From Microbacterium wangchenii (GTDB lineage Bacteria; Actinomycetota; Actinomycetes; Actinomycetales; Microbacteriaceae), in the NCBI RefSeq assembly GCF_004564355.1, contig NZ_CP038266.1, positions 3,410,001-3,474,000 on the forward strand: a DNA stretch of 64,000 nucleotides, read 5' to 3'. Below, one piece after another: positions 33,005-41,351 of the stretch; position 1 is the stretch's first letter, and the number at the start of each line of letters is the position of its first letter. A program made the translations under genes and the position numbers. The notes under the pieces were generated by a model. That model saw nothing but the letters and a program-made list of their open reading frames with translations, was not told the DNA's origin and did no database searches.

Positions 33005-33063
33005 GCCGCCCCTTCTGTGCGCGCTCTGCGAGAGAGCGGCACCAGCCTACGGGGAGGGCCGGC

Positions 33064-33927
33064 CTACATCCCCTCGCGCAGCCCGTACACCGACTCGTGC
33101 CACGGGATGAAGAACCGCTTGGCCTCATTGACGATGAGGTACAGCGCGAGCCCGATCAGGGAGAGCAGCAGGATGAGGGCGAACGTGCGCGCGGCATCCA
33201 GCGAGTTCATCGCGCGCACCACCATCGCACCGAGCCCCACGCTGCCGCCGAGGTACTCCCCGACGATCGCTCCAGTGGTGGCCAGGACGATCCCGACCTC
33301 CATGCCGGCGAACAGGTACGGCTGCAGGCTCCGCATCTCCAGCTGGGTGAACATCTGCGCGCGCGAGGCGTTCAGACTCCGCATCACCTCACGCTGGCCG
33401 CGCTCGACCGAGCGCACCCCCAGGAGCACGTTGAGCATGACCGGGAAGAACGCCAGCAGTGCCGCGAGCAGCACCTTGGAGGTGATGCCGAAGCCGAACC
33501 AGATGACGAACAGCGGGATGAAGGCGACCTTCGGCGCGACCTGTGCGACGACGATGAGCGGGCGGATGCTCACTTCGAGCCACGGCAGCTTGCCGAACGC
33601 GACGCCGACGATGACGCCCATCAGCACGGCGATGGCGAAGCCGAGGAGGATCTCACTCAGGGTGATCCAGGTCTCGCCCCACGTGCTGCCGTCCAGCACG
33701 AGCGTCACGAACGCCTCGCCCACGGCCGCAGGCGGCGGGAAGACGAACGGGTTGACCTGCAGCGCCGTGACCAGCACCTGCCACACGACGATGATCAGCA
33801 CGACCAGCGAGGGCGTGACGATCCACGGCAGGATCTTCAGGATGCGCCCCTCCGACTGGCGGCGCTGCTCGGTGACGATCGTGGTCGTCGTGGGTTCTTC
33901 CGGCGGGGCCGCCTGCACTGTGGCCAT
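33064..33927 (-). CDS. ABC importer permease, TauC/SsuC type
   Basis: A 287-residue BPD-type permease with about six transmembrane helices (first at about residues 34-58) and the family motifs YLGGSVGLGAMVVRAMNSLDAARTF near the C-terminus. It belongs to the taurine/sulfonate/nitrate group that imports small anions, pyrimidine precursors or aromatic acids. It starts 3 bp after the ATPase gene stop, and the three transport genes form a set. The cargo is unknown; context with aconitase X suggests an organic acid. Confidence 0.9.
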   Translation of the reverse strand: MATVQAAPPEEPTTTTIVTEQRRQSEGRILKILPWIVTPSLVVLIIVVWQVLVTALQVNPFVFPPPAAVGEAFVTLVLDGSTWGETWITLSEILLGFAIAVLMGVIVGVAFGKLPWLEVSIRPLIVVAQVAPKVAFIPLFVIWFGFGITSKVLLAALLAFFPVMLNVLLGVRSVERGQREVMRSLNASRAQMFTQLEMRSLQPYLFAGMEVGIVLATTGAIVGEYLGGSVGLGAMVVRAMNSLDAARTFALILLLSLIGLALYLIVNEAKRFFIPWHESVYGLREGM

Positions 33928-33930
33928 GGG

Positions 33931-34764
33931 TCAGTCCTCCTCATCGAGGTCGTGGCGCAGGTTCCGGACGATGTCGTTGAACCCGGGGGTGGTCTGCAGT
34001 TCGATGCCGCGCGGCTTGGCATCCGGGACCGAGAGGATCTGCCGGATGCGGCCGGGACGCGGCGTCATGTGCACGACCCGATCGGCGAGGAACACCGCTT
34101 CGGGGATGTCGTGCGTGACGAACACGACCGTCGATCCGGTCTCCAGGACGATGCGCTGCAGTTCGAGGTTCATGCGCTCGCGCGTCAGCGCATCCAGGGC
34201 CCCGAAGGGTTCGTCCATCAGCAGCAGGTCCGGTTTCGTGCTCAGCGCGCGTGCGATGGCAGCCCGCTGACGCATGCCGCCGGACAGTTCCCGGGGGTAC
34301 GACTTCTCGAACCCGCTCAGCCCCACGAGAGCGGCGAGCTCGGTCGCCCGCTGCCGGCGTGCGGCCTTGTCCACTCCGCGCAGCTTGAGCGGCAGCGCGA
34401 TGTTGTCCAGGACCGTGAACCAGGGGAAGAGGTTGCTCTCCTGGAAGACGAAGCCCAGCCGGGTCACGGCGGAGCTCTCGACGTGCCCGTTGCGCCAGAG
34501 ATGACGCCCATCCACCTCGATGGTCCCCGACGTGGGCGAGAGCAGTCCCCCGATCATGCGCAGAAGGGTGGTCTTGCCGCATCCGGATCGGCCGATGAGT
34601 GCGACGAACTCGCCTCGCTCGATGTCGAGATCGATGCCGGACACGGCGTGGGTGACGCCGGCCTTGGTGTGGAAGTCCCGCCCGACGCCGCGGATGCGGA
34701 GCCGCGGGAGAACCTGCTCCTCGCCGGCCTGCTCCGCACCCGCGACGGTCGCCTGGTTGCTCAT
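33931..34764 (-). CDS. ABC importer ATP-binding protein, TauB/SsuB type
   Basis: A 277-residue ABC ATPase. It has Walker A GRSGCGKTT near residue 58, Q-loop FQESNLFPWFTV near 107, signature LSGGMRQRAAIARAL near 157, Walker B LLLMDEPFGALD near 177 and the switch His in VTHDIPEAVFLADRV near 211. ATG 34764 is chosen for its GAGGAG ribosome-binding site. It powers the adjacent permease. The FQES and LFPWFTV residues are typical of the sulfonate/nitrate group. Confidence 0.93.
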   Translation of the reverse strand: MSNQATVAGAEQAGEEQVLPRLRIRGVGRDFHTKAGVTHAVSGIDLDIERGEFVALIGRSGCGKTTLLRMIGGLLSPTSGTIEVDGRHLWRNGHVESSAVTRLGFVFQESNLFPWFTVLDNIALPLKLRGVDKAARRQRATELAALVGLSGFEKSYPRELSGGMRQRAAIARALSTKPDLLLMDEPFGALDALTRERMNLELQRIVLETGSTVVFVTHDIPEAVFLADRVVHMTPRPGRIRQILSVPDAKPRGIELQTTPGFNDIVRNLRHDLDEED

Positions 34765-34783
34765 GTGATCTCCTCGGATCGTG

Positions 34784-35884
34784 TCACTCGGCCGGGACGT
34801 GGTCGTCGATGATCCACTCCGCGGGGTCCTGCCCGCCCTCGAGCAGGCCCGCTGCCACGTACGTGTCATACGTCGTGGTCCACGCCTCGTGGTTGTTCTC
34901 CAGCAGGGAGACCCCGCCGTCCGCGTCCACCCAGGTCTGCGTCGTGTAGATCTCCAGCGCGTCGGCAGCGACCTCGTCGTCCGCCAGGGCGGGGAAGCTC
35001 CAGTCTCCGCTGTCGCGGAGGGTCTTCAGGACATTGGCGAAATCGTTCGGCGCGTCGTCGATGACGTCCTGCACCGCTTCCTGGATCGCGGCGAGGAACG
35101 CCTCGATCTGGGCGACCTTCTTCTCGTCCTGGAGGTTGGCTTCGGTGGTGATCCACGTCTGGATGTCGGGCGCGTCGCCCAGGCCCGCGTGGTCGACGAC
35201 GGCGTCGTCGTTCTGCTGCCCGATCGCGAGCGACGTGTCGAGGCTCACGATGTAGCCGTCCAGCTGCCCCTGGCGCACGACCTCGAGGGTCGCCGCCGTC
35301 ACCGGCACCGCTTGACGGGTCACCGAGTCCGCGGCGATGCCCGCGTCGTCCAGGGTGAGATCCAGCAGCTTCTCGCTGGTGCCTCCCACCGAGCCCATCC
35401 CGATCGTCTTGCCCTCCATGTCGGCCGGGGACTCGATGGGATCGTCCTCGACGGAGATCATGCGCAGGTTCGACTTGTACGCCATCGTACCGACGGCGCG
35501 GATGGGCTGACCATCCTCCATCGGCGGGAAGACATCGACGGTGCTCGCGCGAGTGAGGGTGGTCGCACCGCCCAGCAGCGACTGGATCGCCGCGGAGGTG
35601 CCCTGCACCGGCTGCAGCTGCACGTCCAGGCCGTGCTTCTCGAAGTACCCGCCCGAGTACGCGAACATCTCGGGGGTGAAGCTGAAGGATTCCAGCGGCA
35701 GGAAGGTGACGACGGTCATGCTCCCCAGGTCCACCACTTCTCCCTCGCCGGCGCCGGCGTCGGTGGCGTCCGGTGCCGCGCCGCCGCCCGCGCAGCCCGA
35801 GAGGGCGAGCGCGCCGGCGGCCACGGAGGCGACGAGAAGCAGAGAGTGACGTCGGATGGCCTTTCGGCGGACTGCTGTGATCAT
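34784..35884 (-). CDS. ABC importer substrate-binding lipoprotein, NMT1/TauA type
   Basis: A 366-residue binding protein with a signal peptide ending in the lipobox ALSGCAGG (Cys at about residue 31). The mature chain resembles NMT1/TauA proteins: a GGYFEKHGLDVQLQPVQGTSAA segment, IGMGSVGGTSEKLLDLTL and DGYIVSLDTSLAIG. It is anchored to the outer face of the membrane and delivers a small ligand to the permease. An 87-bp gap before it contains one copy of the TTTCACTCAATGGAA motif, so it may have its own regulated promoter within the operon. Confidence 0.9.
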   Translation of the reverse strand: MITAVRRKAIRRHSLLLVASVAAGALALSGCAGGGAAPDATDAGAGEGEVVDLGSMTVVTFLPLESFSFTPEMFAYSGGYFEKHGLDVQLQPVQGTSAAIQSLLGGATTLTRASTVDVFPPMEDGQPIRAVGTMAYKSNLRMISVEDDPIESPADMEGKTIGMGSVGGTSEKLLDLTLDDAGIAADSVTRQAVPVTAATLEVVRQGQLDGYIVSLDTSLAIGQQNDDAVVDHAGLGDAPDIQTWITTEANLQDEKKVAQIEAFLAAIQEAVQDVIDDAPNDFANVLKTLRDSGDWSFPALADDEVAADALEIYTTQTWVDADGGVSLLENNHEAWTTTYDTYVAAGLLEGGQDPAEWIIDDHVPAE

Positions 35885-35969
35885 GTCTGACTCCTGTGTC
35901 GGGACCCGCTCACGCCGTTGCGAGCGTCAGGTCGAGTCTGCGAAGGACGAGGCGGGGTGCCAACCACTT

Positions 35970-35984
35970 TTTCACTCAATGGAA
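35970..35984. promoter_or_regulatory. Candidate IclR-type operator upstream of importer genes
   Basis: TTTCACTCAATGGAA is nearly identical to TTTCACTCGATGGAA at 39665. It has the TTTC...GAAA-like symmetry of IclR-family sites. It overlaps the stop of the aconitase X small subunit and lies about 85 bp upstream of the binding-protein start. Confidence 0.55.
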
Positions 35985-36397
35985 CCGTCGGCCGCAGGCC
36001 ACACGCGGATGCGCCCTGCAGTGCCGTCGACCTCCACGGTGTCGCCGGTGCGAATCGTGCGGTGCGGGACGGGCTGGGCCCCCACCACGGTCGGTACGCG
36101 CGTGAGGATGGCGCCCAGGACGGCCTTGGTCGTCACCACGTCGAAGACCATCCCCGCCGGTGCCGTCCCCATCAGGCGCGTGCTCTGGAAGAAGCTGGAC
36201 CACCCCGACGACCCCTTCGCGCCGGGGAAGACGAGGATGCGACCGGTGAAGCAGACGCCGAACAGTTCGTGTCGCGGTTCGATCACGGTGCCGGTGGCGA
36301 CATCGATCCCCCCGAAGCCCGAGATGGGCTCCGCGGTGACGAGCGCGGCGGCACGCACCACGCCGCCCACGATCCCCCGCCCGGTCAGCTCGATCAC
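35972..36397 (-). CDS. Aconitase X swivel domain, small subunit
   Basis: A 141-residue swivelling domain (DUF126). Features include GRGIVGGVVRAAALVTAEPISGFG split over the N-terminus, a PGAKGSSGWSSFFQ motif near residue 67 and APAGMVF near 88. In type II aconitase X enzymes this domain is a separate subunit that closes over the active site of the large subunit. GTG 36397 overlaps the large-subunit stop (GTGA). Characterised bacterial aconitase X enzymes dehydrate cis-3-hydroxy-L-proline, but the substrate here is not determined. Confidence 0.87.
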   Translation of the reverse strand: MIELTGRGIVGGVVRAAALVTAEPISGFGGIDVATGTVIEPRHELFGVCFTGRILVFPGAKGSSGWSSFFQSTRLMGTAPAGMVFDVVTTKAVLGAILTRVPTVVGAQPVPHRTIRTGDTVEVDGTAGRIRVWPAADGSIE

Positions 36398-37674
36398 GCC
36401 AGCTCTCCGCGCCACCGGCCCGTGAGCGCTGCCTCCACGCACTCGGCGGTCGTGCCGAACCACGCCTCGATGCCGAGGATCGCCGGGAGGTAGTGCGCCT
36501 GCTTGGCCGAATCCGTCGCCATGACACGGGTTCCCGGGGGAGCTGCCCGCGACATGGCGGGGCAGGAGTCGGTCAGCACGTGGCCGCCTGCGCGCATGAT
36601 GCTGCGCGTCCATCCGGCGCGCAGCGACTCCGCGGCCAGCGCGCGCGGAAGCATGACCCATAGCTGCGCGCTGGTGCTGAGGCGGCGGCCCTCCAGCATC
36701 CCGGCGATCTCGGCAACCTGCTCCAGGGATGCGTGCGGGCACCCGAGCAGCACGAAATCGACGTCGGTGCTGGTGCCCTGCGCGTTCAGCGTCTCGTACA
36801 CCGCTGTGCGCTCGCGTGCGCCGTAGCGGATCGGTTCCGGGGACGGACGTCCCCCGAACGCCGCCTCGAGCGTGGGGGCTTCCGGCGTGACGCCGGGGAG
36901 GTGGTAGATCTCGACGCCACCGGAGGTCGCGGTGGCCGCGCCGAAGTGCTTGAGATCGGAATCGCGGGGCGCATGCAGTCGTCCCGTGACCGCCGGCCGC
37001 GCTTCCTGAACCGCCTCGCCGACGAAATAGCCGAACATGCCCCATTCGCGGAAGCCGTCGACATCGATGTCGGCCGAGACGTGATGGGTCGCGTAGCGGT
37101 TCTCGGGGACATGGTTGCCCCAGTAGGGGATCTTGCCCGTGAGGGAGGCCGCACCCGTGGACGCGGCCCCTTCGCAATTGGTCCGGGCGCCCAGGACGGA
37201 GTTCGCATAGACCACCGCCGAGGACTCCATCCACGCACAGTGCTCGTCGCGCGCCGGCACGTTGCCCACCTGGTAGGGGGTGCAGGTGGCCAGGACCGTC
37301 ACGCCGCGATCAGTGAAGTACGACTCCGCATCCTCCTGCATCCGGATGTTCTCCACCGGGTACGGGGTGAGCCCCTGCGCATCCGCGCCGAACCCGTGCT
37401 GGAGCTGACACGTCGGCACCCGCATCGGAGGGATGTCGAGGGTGCGATCGGAGTCGAGGTTGATCACCGCGAACGCACGCTCCCACCCGCCCTCGGCCAC
37501 GAGGGCCGCCTTGGCGGGGGAGGGCTGCGTCATGGTTCCGGCGACGTTGCGCGTCTCGACCAGCCGCTCGGCGCCGAGCGCGTCGCCGTAGCGGATGAGG
37601 AGGTCCATCGCGGCTGCGACGGCGTCGCCCTCCTCACCGTCGCGCATCCGCTTCTCCTGCTCGCTCAAGCGCAC
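36394..37674 (-). CDS. Aconitase X catalytic domain, large subunit
   Basis: A 426-residue aconitase X (AcnX) large subunit, a distant aconitase homologue that dehydrates a hydroxy acid. It begins LSEQEKRMRDGEEGDAVAAAM, typical of the family, and has the Cys-containing segments TCTPYQVGNVP, ARTNCEGAASTGAASLTG and LTDSCPAMS, where a mononuclear or [2Fe-2S] iron site is bound, plus KIPYWGNH. It is coupled to the swivel subunit downstream. Known functions in the family are cis-3-hydroxy-L-proline dehydratase and an archaeal mevalonate-5-phosphate dehydratase; neighbours here do not include proline-racemase genes, so another hydroxy acid is possible. Confidence 0.87.
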   Translation of the reverse strand: MRLSEQEKRMRDGEEGDAVAAAMDLLIRYGDALGAERLVETRNVAGTMTQPSPAKAALVAEGGWERAFAVINLDSDRTLDIPPMRVPTCQLQHGFGADAQGLTPYPVENIRMQEDAESYFTDRGVTVLATCTPYQVGNVPARDEHCAWMESSAVVYANSVLGARTNCEGAASTGAASLTGKIPYWGNHVPENRYATHHVSADIDVDGFREWGMFGYFVGEAVQEARPAVTGRLHAPRDSDLKHFGAATATSGGVEIYHLPGVTPEAPTLEAAFGGRPSPEPIRYGARERTAVYETLNAQGTSTDVDFVLLGCPHASLEQVAEIAGMLEGRRLSTSAQLWVMLPRALAAESLRAGWTRSIMRAGGHVLTDSCPAMSRAAPPGTRVMATDSAKQAHYLPAILGIEAWFGTTAECVEAALTGRWRGELA

Positions 37675-37684
37675 GGGAGGCTCC

Positions 37685-37936
37685 TCAGTGCGCGGACGGC
37701 AGGACCACGTGGTCGAGCGAGTACGGCGTCGGCTCCAGCGCCTGCGCCATGATCGCCTCCATCACCGGCTGCGGGACCAGGCAATCCGCACAGGCCCCTT
37801 CCGTCGCGTCGATGCGGACGACGATGCGGTCGGCCTCGGCCGGCTGCCAGCTCAGGACGTACCCGTCGGCGGCCATCATCTCGGTGAACTGCGCCAGCGC
37901 GGCATCCACCGTCGTGGCATCCTGCGATCCGCTCAT
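37685..37936 (-). CDS. Small protein with CxxC motif, unknown function
   Basis: An 83-residue acidic protein that I do not recognise with confidence. It contains DRIVVRIDATEGACADCLVP at about residues 40-59, followed by a helical VMEAIMAQAL stretch. The CxxC in this setting recalls NifU C-terminal (Nfu) domains, but the match is short. ATG 37936 overlaps the stop of the upstream UGSC-partner gene (ATGA), and its stop is 10 bp before the aconitase X start, so it is inside the operon. It could assist an iron centre in aconitase X. Confidence 0.75.
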   Translation of the reverse strand: MSGSQDATTVDAALAQFTEMMAADGYVLSWQPAEADRIVVRIDATEGACADCLVPQPVMEAIMAQALEPTPYSLDHVVLPSAH

Positions 37937-39048
37937 GATGAGCCTCCGATTCTGCTGAGCGAGAGGGGGATCTCCCGCGGGGGGTTGAGGGTGAAGATCT
38001 CCACGACCGCCGAGACTCCGGCGTTGTCGGCGCCGGCGACCATGATCTGCAGCGACGTGGGGTTGCTCAGCGCGGGGACGCGGTCCGGCGTCTCGGTCGC
38101 GCTGGCACTGTCGGGCATGGAGTCGGGGTGGGAGCCGGGCAGGCGCCACCGCGTCTTGTGCGAGAGCGCGTCCTTGCCGACGGCGGTCAGGTCCTCTCGC
38201 CGCCGCATCGCGTGGGCGTAGACGAAGTCGCGCAGATCCTGTTTGCTCCACCCTGCGCGCGCGAAGACGTCGGCGTGCTCAGGGGTGAGGACCAGCAGCG
38301 CGCTGGTGTACTCGTGGATGAGCGCCCCCGTGCGCGCGATGGTGTCGACGAAGTCCCGCGCGAGCTGTTCCGGCTCCTGCGTGTGCCGGGCCTCGATGTG
38401 GATGACCGAGCGGATGACGAACGCCGTGACGACGTCGTCATCTGCGGCATAGCCGTGTTCGACGTGCAGCGGCTCCCACGGGCTCTGCTCCTCGTTCTCG
38501 GCCAGGCAGGATGAGTACTTCGCCGGCGTGCCCTGCGTGGCCTGGTCGAGCTTGTGCGGATGCAGGCCGAACACGTTGATGCAGCCCAGCCGGATCGCCC
38601 GGCCGATGGTGGCGTTGGCCCGGAACCCGGAGCCGAAGACGTTCCCGCGGCTGTTGAGTCCGATCCGCTCGCGGATGGGACCGTTCACCACCAGGAGCGG
38701 TGCGGTCCCGGTCGTGGACTGCCAGATGCCGCGGGCGGGGTGCGGCTCGGCGGCGATGGCCAGCCACGCGGACACCACGACGGGGAAGTACTCGGGACGA
38801 CAGCCCGCCATCGCCGCGTTGATCGCGGCCAGCCGCACGGTCAGACGGCGGTTGAGGTGCCCGATCTCGAACAGCACCTCTTCGGGGTCGCGGGACACCG
38901 TGGCCAGGAAGGTGTCGAGCAGCGTCTGCGTGACCGGGACGACGGGGAGACCGTCGGTCCACTCGTTGTCGTAGTAGAACTCGACGAGCTCCTGCACGCG
39001 CTCGGAGTCGGCCGTCGCCTCTGCCTGTGTGATCGTCGTCATCGTCAT
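37933..39048 (-). CDS. Conserved protein paired with UGSC-family protein
   Basis: A 371-residue protein with no signal peptide. It begins ADSERVQELVEFYYDNEWTDGLPVVPVT, followed by GCRPEYFPVVVSAWLAIA near residue 85, GPIRERIGLNSRGNVFGSG near 125 and AKYSSCLAENEEQSPWEP near 180. Proteins of this type occur as the partner of UGSC-family proteins, and a role as a subunit of the same uncharacterised enzyme is likely. ATG 39048 overlaps the UGSC gene stop (ATGA). No biochemical function can be assigned from sequence. Confidence 0.8.
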   Translation of the reverse strand: MTMTTITQAEATADSERVQELVEFYYDNEWTDGLPVVPVTQTLLDTFLATVSRDPEEVLFEIGHLNRRLTVRLAAINAAMAGCRPEYFPVVVSAWLAIAAEPHPARGIWQSTTGTAPLLVVNGPIRERIGLNSRGNVFGSGFRANATIGRAIRLGCINVFGLHPHKLDQATQGTPAKYSSCLAENEEQSPWEPLHVEHGYAADDDVVTAFVIRSVIHIEARHTQEPEQLARDFVDTIARTGALIHEYTSALLVLTPEHADVFARAGWSKQDLRDFVYAHAMRRREDLTAVGKDALSHKTRWRLPGSHPDSMPDSASATETPDRVPALSNPTSLQIMVAGADNAGVSAVVEIFTLNPPREIPLSLSRIGGSS

Positions 39049-39587
39049 CCTTCCTCCACGCCGAGGATCCGCAGGACCTCCGGCATCACCGTCTCCGCGC
39101 GCTCGCGCACCTCCTGTGCCGACAGGCTCGCCATCGGGTGGCCCACCGCGGTGAAGTCGAACGCGGGGAACCCCTGCACCTGCGCCATGGCCCGCCCCGA
39201 CATGAGGAACGAATCGGACGTGATCGCGACGGCGGGGACGCCGGCGCGCTCGAACAGGATCCCGTCGGCCACCGTGGCCGCCGAGCACGATCCGCAGTCG
39301 CCGACCGCTGTCACGACGAGGTCGTTCTCGGACGCGATCCGCTCGAGCAGTTCGGCGGCGACGGGGGTGCCGAAGTAGTCCTTCGTGTACAGCGTCGCCT
39401 CGCCGGCCCCGTGGTCGCGCTGCAGCCGAGCGGCGATCTCCTCGAGCAGCATCGTGGAGTTCGGCTTGGTGTTGTCCAGCAGCCCGATGCGAAGACCCTT
39501 CAGGCTGACCGGTCGCGGGGCGAGGGTGCCGTCTGCGGCGCCCTCCGCCATGCCGGTGGGGTCCAGGAGTGCTTCTTGCCATGCCAT
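39045..39587 (-). CDS. UGSC-family protein, cysteine form
   Basis: A 180-residue cytoplasmic protein. The sequence LRIGLLDNTKPNS at about residues 32-44 and the GDCGSCSAATVADG motif at 96-109 identify the UGSC family. That family is named for selenocysteine-Gly-Ser-Cys, and here Cys98 takes the place of selenocysteine (TGC codon) with Cys101 as partner. The redox-like C-x-x-C pair suggests a thiol or selenol catalytic role, but the reaction is unknown. It is the first gene of the leftward operon that includes its partner, a CxxC protein, aconitase X and a TauABC-like importer, and it is divergent from an alcohol dehydrogenase. Confidence 0.85.
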   Translation of the reverse strand: MAWQEALLDPTGMAEGAADGTLAPRPVSLKGLRIGLLDNTKPNSTMLLEEIAARLQRDHGAGEATLYTKDYFGTPVAAELLERIASENDLVVTAVGDCGSCSAATVADGILFERAGVPAVAITSDSFLMSGRAMAQVQGFPAFDFTAVGHPMASLSAQEVRERAETVMPEVLRILGVEEG

Positions 39588-39664
39588 GTCGATGTCCCCT
39601 CGGTACGTCTGTGTCCAGGCGCCGGTCAGAATGCCACGGACCGGTGCGACCCCGGCAGGGCAGT

Positions 39665-39680
39665 TTTCACTCGATGGAAA
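39665..39680. promoter_or_regulatory. Candidate IclR-type operator between divergent operons
   Basis: TTTCACTCGATGGAAA has imperfect dyad symmetry (TTTC..TCGA..GAAA). It lies 78 bp upstream of the UGSC start and 65 bp upstream of the alcohol dehydrogenase start. The same motif with one internal change occurs at 35970. It probably co-ordinates the two divergent catabolic operons. Confidence 0.6.
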
Positions 39681-39744
39681 GGTGGGTGCTCGTGCGGGTG
39701 CCTCCCCGACAGGATGCTGAGCAGACACGACAGAGGGAGCGTCG

Positions 39745-40896
39745 GTGCAGCCACCCATACCCGCGACGATGCGGGCCGCCATCCTCGCCGGCGGCGCCCC
39801 GAATCTGACGGTGCGCGAGATCCCGACCCCCACTCCCGGTCCGGACGAGGTCCTGCTCGAAGTGATCGCGTGCGGGGTGTGCCACACCGACCTGCATGTG
39901 ATGAAGGGTGAGGTCGCCTTCCCCCGGCCGGCGGTGCTCGGGCACGAGGTGAGCGGCCGGATCGTCGCGATCGGCGAGGGGACGGAGGATGCGCACGGCT
40001 TCGCGATCGGCGACACGGTCGTGGCCGGGTTCATCATGCCGTGCCGGTCCTGCCGGCAGTGCCGGCGCGGCCGGGATGACCTGTGCATCGAGTTCTTCCG
40101 GCAGAACCGGCTGGAGGGGACGCTGTTCGATGGCCACAGCCGCCTCCGCATGCCGGACGGCTCGTTCCTGGCCATGTACTCGATGGGCGGGCTGGCCGAA
40201 TACTGCGTCGTCCCCATCTCGGCGCTGGCGGCACTCCCCGACACCCTCGATCCGGAGACCTCCTGCCTGCTGGGATGCGCCGGCCTCACCTCCTACGGCG
40301 CGGTGTTCCGCGCCGCGGAGGTGGAGACGGGGACCACCGTCGCGATCATCGGCGTCGGCGGGGTGGGCTCGAGCCTCATCCCCATGGCGCGCGCGGCGGG
40401 ATCCACCACGATCGTCGCGGTGGACATCGCCGCCGACAAGCTGGAGGCGGCGCGCGAACTGGGCGCCACCGTGCTGGTGAACGCCCGTACAGAAGACCCG
40501 GTCGCAGCAGTGCGGGCGGCCACAGGAGGCGTGGACGTCGCCTTCGAGGCGCTCGGCCGCGCGGAGACGTTCGGGCAGGCCCTCGCGATGCTCGCAGAGG
40601 GCGGCCGCCTCGTGGCCATCGGCATCGCTCCGGCCGGGACGACGGCCGAGGTGGAGATCACTCCCCTGGTGCGCCGGGGACAGCAGATCGTCGGTTCCTT
40701 CGGCGGTCGGACGCGGCACGATCTGCCGATCGTCGCCTCCCTCGCCGCGCAGGGCGCCTACGACACCGAGCGGCTGGTGACCCGACGGTACCGGCTGGAG
40801 GACGCGGACGCCGCTTATGCGGCGCTGGCTCGCGGGGAGATCACCGGCCGGGCCATCATCACGACCCGCCGGGAGGCGGAAAGGGAGACGACATGA
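39745..40896 (+). CDS. Zinc-dependent alcohol dehydrogenase
   Basis: A 383-residue medium-chain dehydrogenase. Catalytic zinc ligands appear in ACGVCHTDLHVMKGE and GHEVSG; the structural zinc cysteines are in MPCRSCRQCRRGRDDLC near residue 95. The NAD-binding motif is IIGVGGVGSSLIPMARAAG near 205. It oxidises an alcohol to an aldehyde or ketone. GTG 39745 has GGGAG just upstream; ATG 39769 is the alternative. It is the first gene of the six-gene rightward operon and overlaps MaoC by ATGA. Confidence 0.9.
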   Translation: MQPPIPATMRAAILAGGAPNLTVREIPTPTPGPDEVLLEVIACGVCHTDLHVMKGEVAFPRPAVLGHEVSGRIVAIGEGTEDAHGFAIGDTVVAGFIMPCRSCRQCRRGRDDLCIEFFRQNRLEGTLFDGHSRLRMPDGSFLAMYSMGGLAEYCVVPISALAALPDTLDPETSCLLGCAGLTSYGAVFRAAEVETGTTVAIIGVGGVGSSLIPMARAAGSTTIVAVDIAADKLEAARELGATVLVNARTEDPVAAVRAATGGVDVAFEALGRAETFGQALAMLAEGGRLVAIGIAPAGTTAEVEITPLVRRGQQIVGSFGGRTRHDLPIVASLAAQGAYDTERLVTRRYRLEDADAAYAALARGEITGRAIITTRREAERETT

Positions 40897-41351
40897 CGAC
40901 CGAGGCGATCGCGCTTTCAGAGCTGAGCGGGCAGAAGGGGCGGGAGCTGGGCCCCTCCGCGTGGCACACCATCACCCAGCACGACATCGACGTGTACGCC
41001 GATCTGACCGGCGATGACAACCCGATCCACGTGGACGAGGCCGCCGCGGCCGCGAGCCCGTTCGGCGGGCGCATCGCGCACGGCATGCTGACCCTGAGCA
41101 TGGTGGTCCGTCCGCTCAGGGAGATCTACCGCGTCAGCGGCGCCACCACCGGTATCGTCTACGGTTTCGACCGCATCCGCTTTCCCGCCCCTGTGCCCTC
41201 CGGCTCGCGCATCCGGGTGAGCGGACGCATCGCCGAGGTCGAGGAGAGGCAGGATGCGGTGCAGGTGACGCTCGCGCTCGCGTTCGAGGTCGACGGTGGT
41301 GGCGCCAAGCCCGCCGTCGTGGCCGAGCTCGTGCTGAGGCACTTCCGGTGA
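40893..41351 (+). CDS. MaoC family enoyl-CoA hydratase-like protein
   Basis: A 152-residue hot-dog fold protein. The R-hydratase motif is seen as YADLTGDDNPIHVDEAAAAASPFGG, with catalytic Asp and His, followed by IAHGMLTLSMV. The family adds water to a 2-enoyl-CoA. The ATG overlaps the alcohol dehydrogenase stop and its own stop overlaps the following SDR gene as GTGA. In context with acyl-CoA dehydrogenase and acyl-CoA ligase it would be the hydration step of a beta-oxidation-like route. Confidence 0.9.
   Translation: MTTEAIALSELSGQKGRELGPSAWHTITQHDIDVYADLTGDDNPIHVDEAAAAASPFGGRIAHGMLTLSMVVRPLREIYRVSGATTGIVYGFDRIRFPAPVPSGSRIRVSGRIAEVEERQDAVQVTLALAFEVDGGGAKPAVVAELVLRHFR

Noticed and set aside
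39045..39587. Selenocysteine (TGA) in the UGSC motif
   Set aside because: The codon at residue 98 is TGC, a normal cysteine, and no SECIS-like element is needed.
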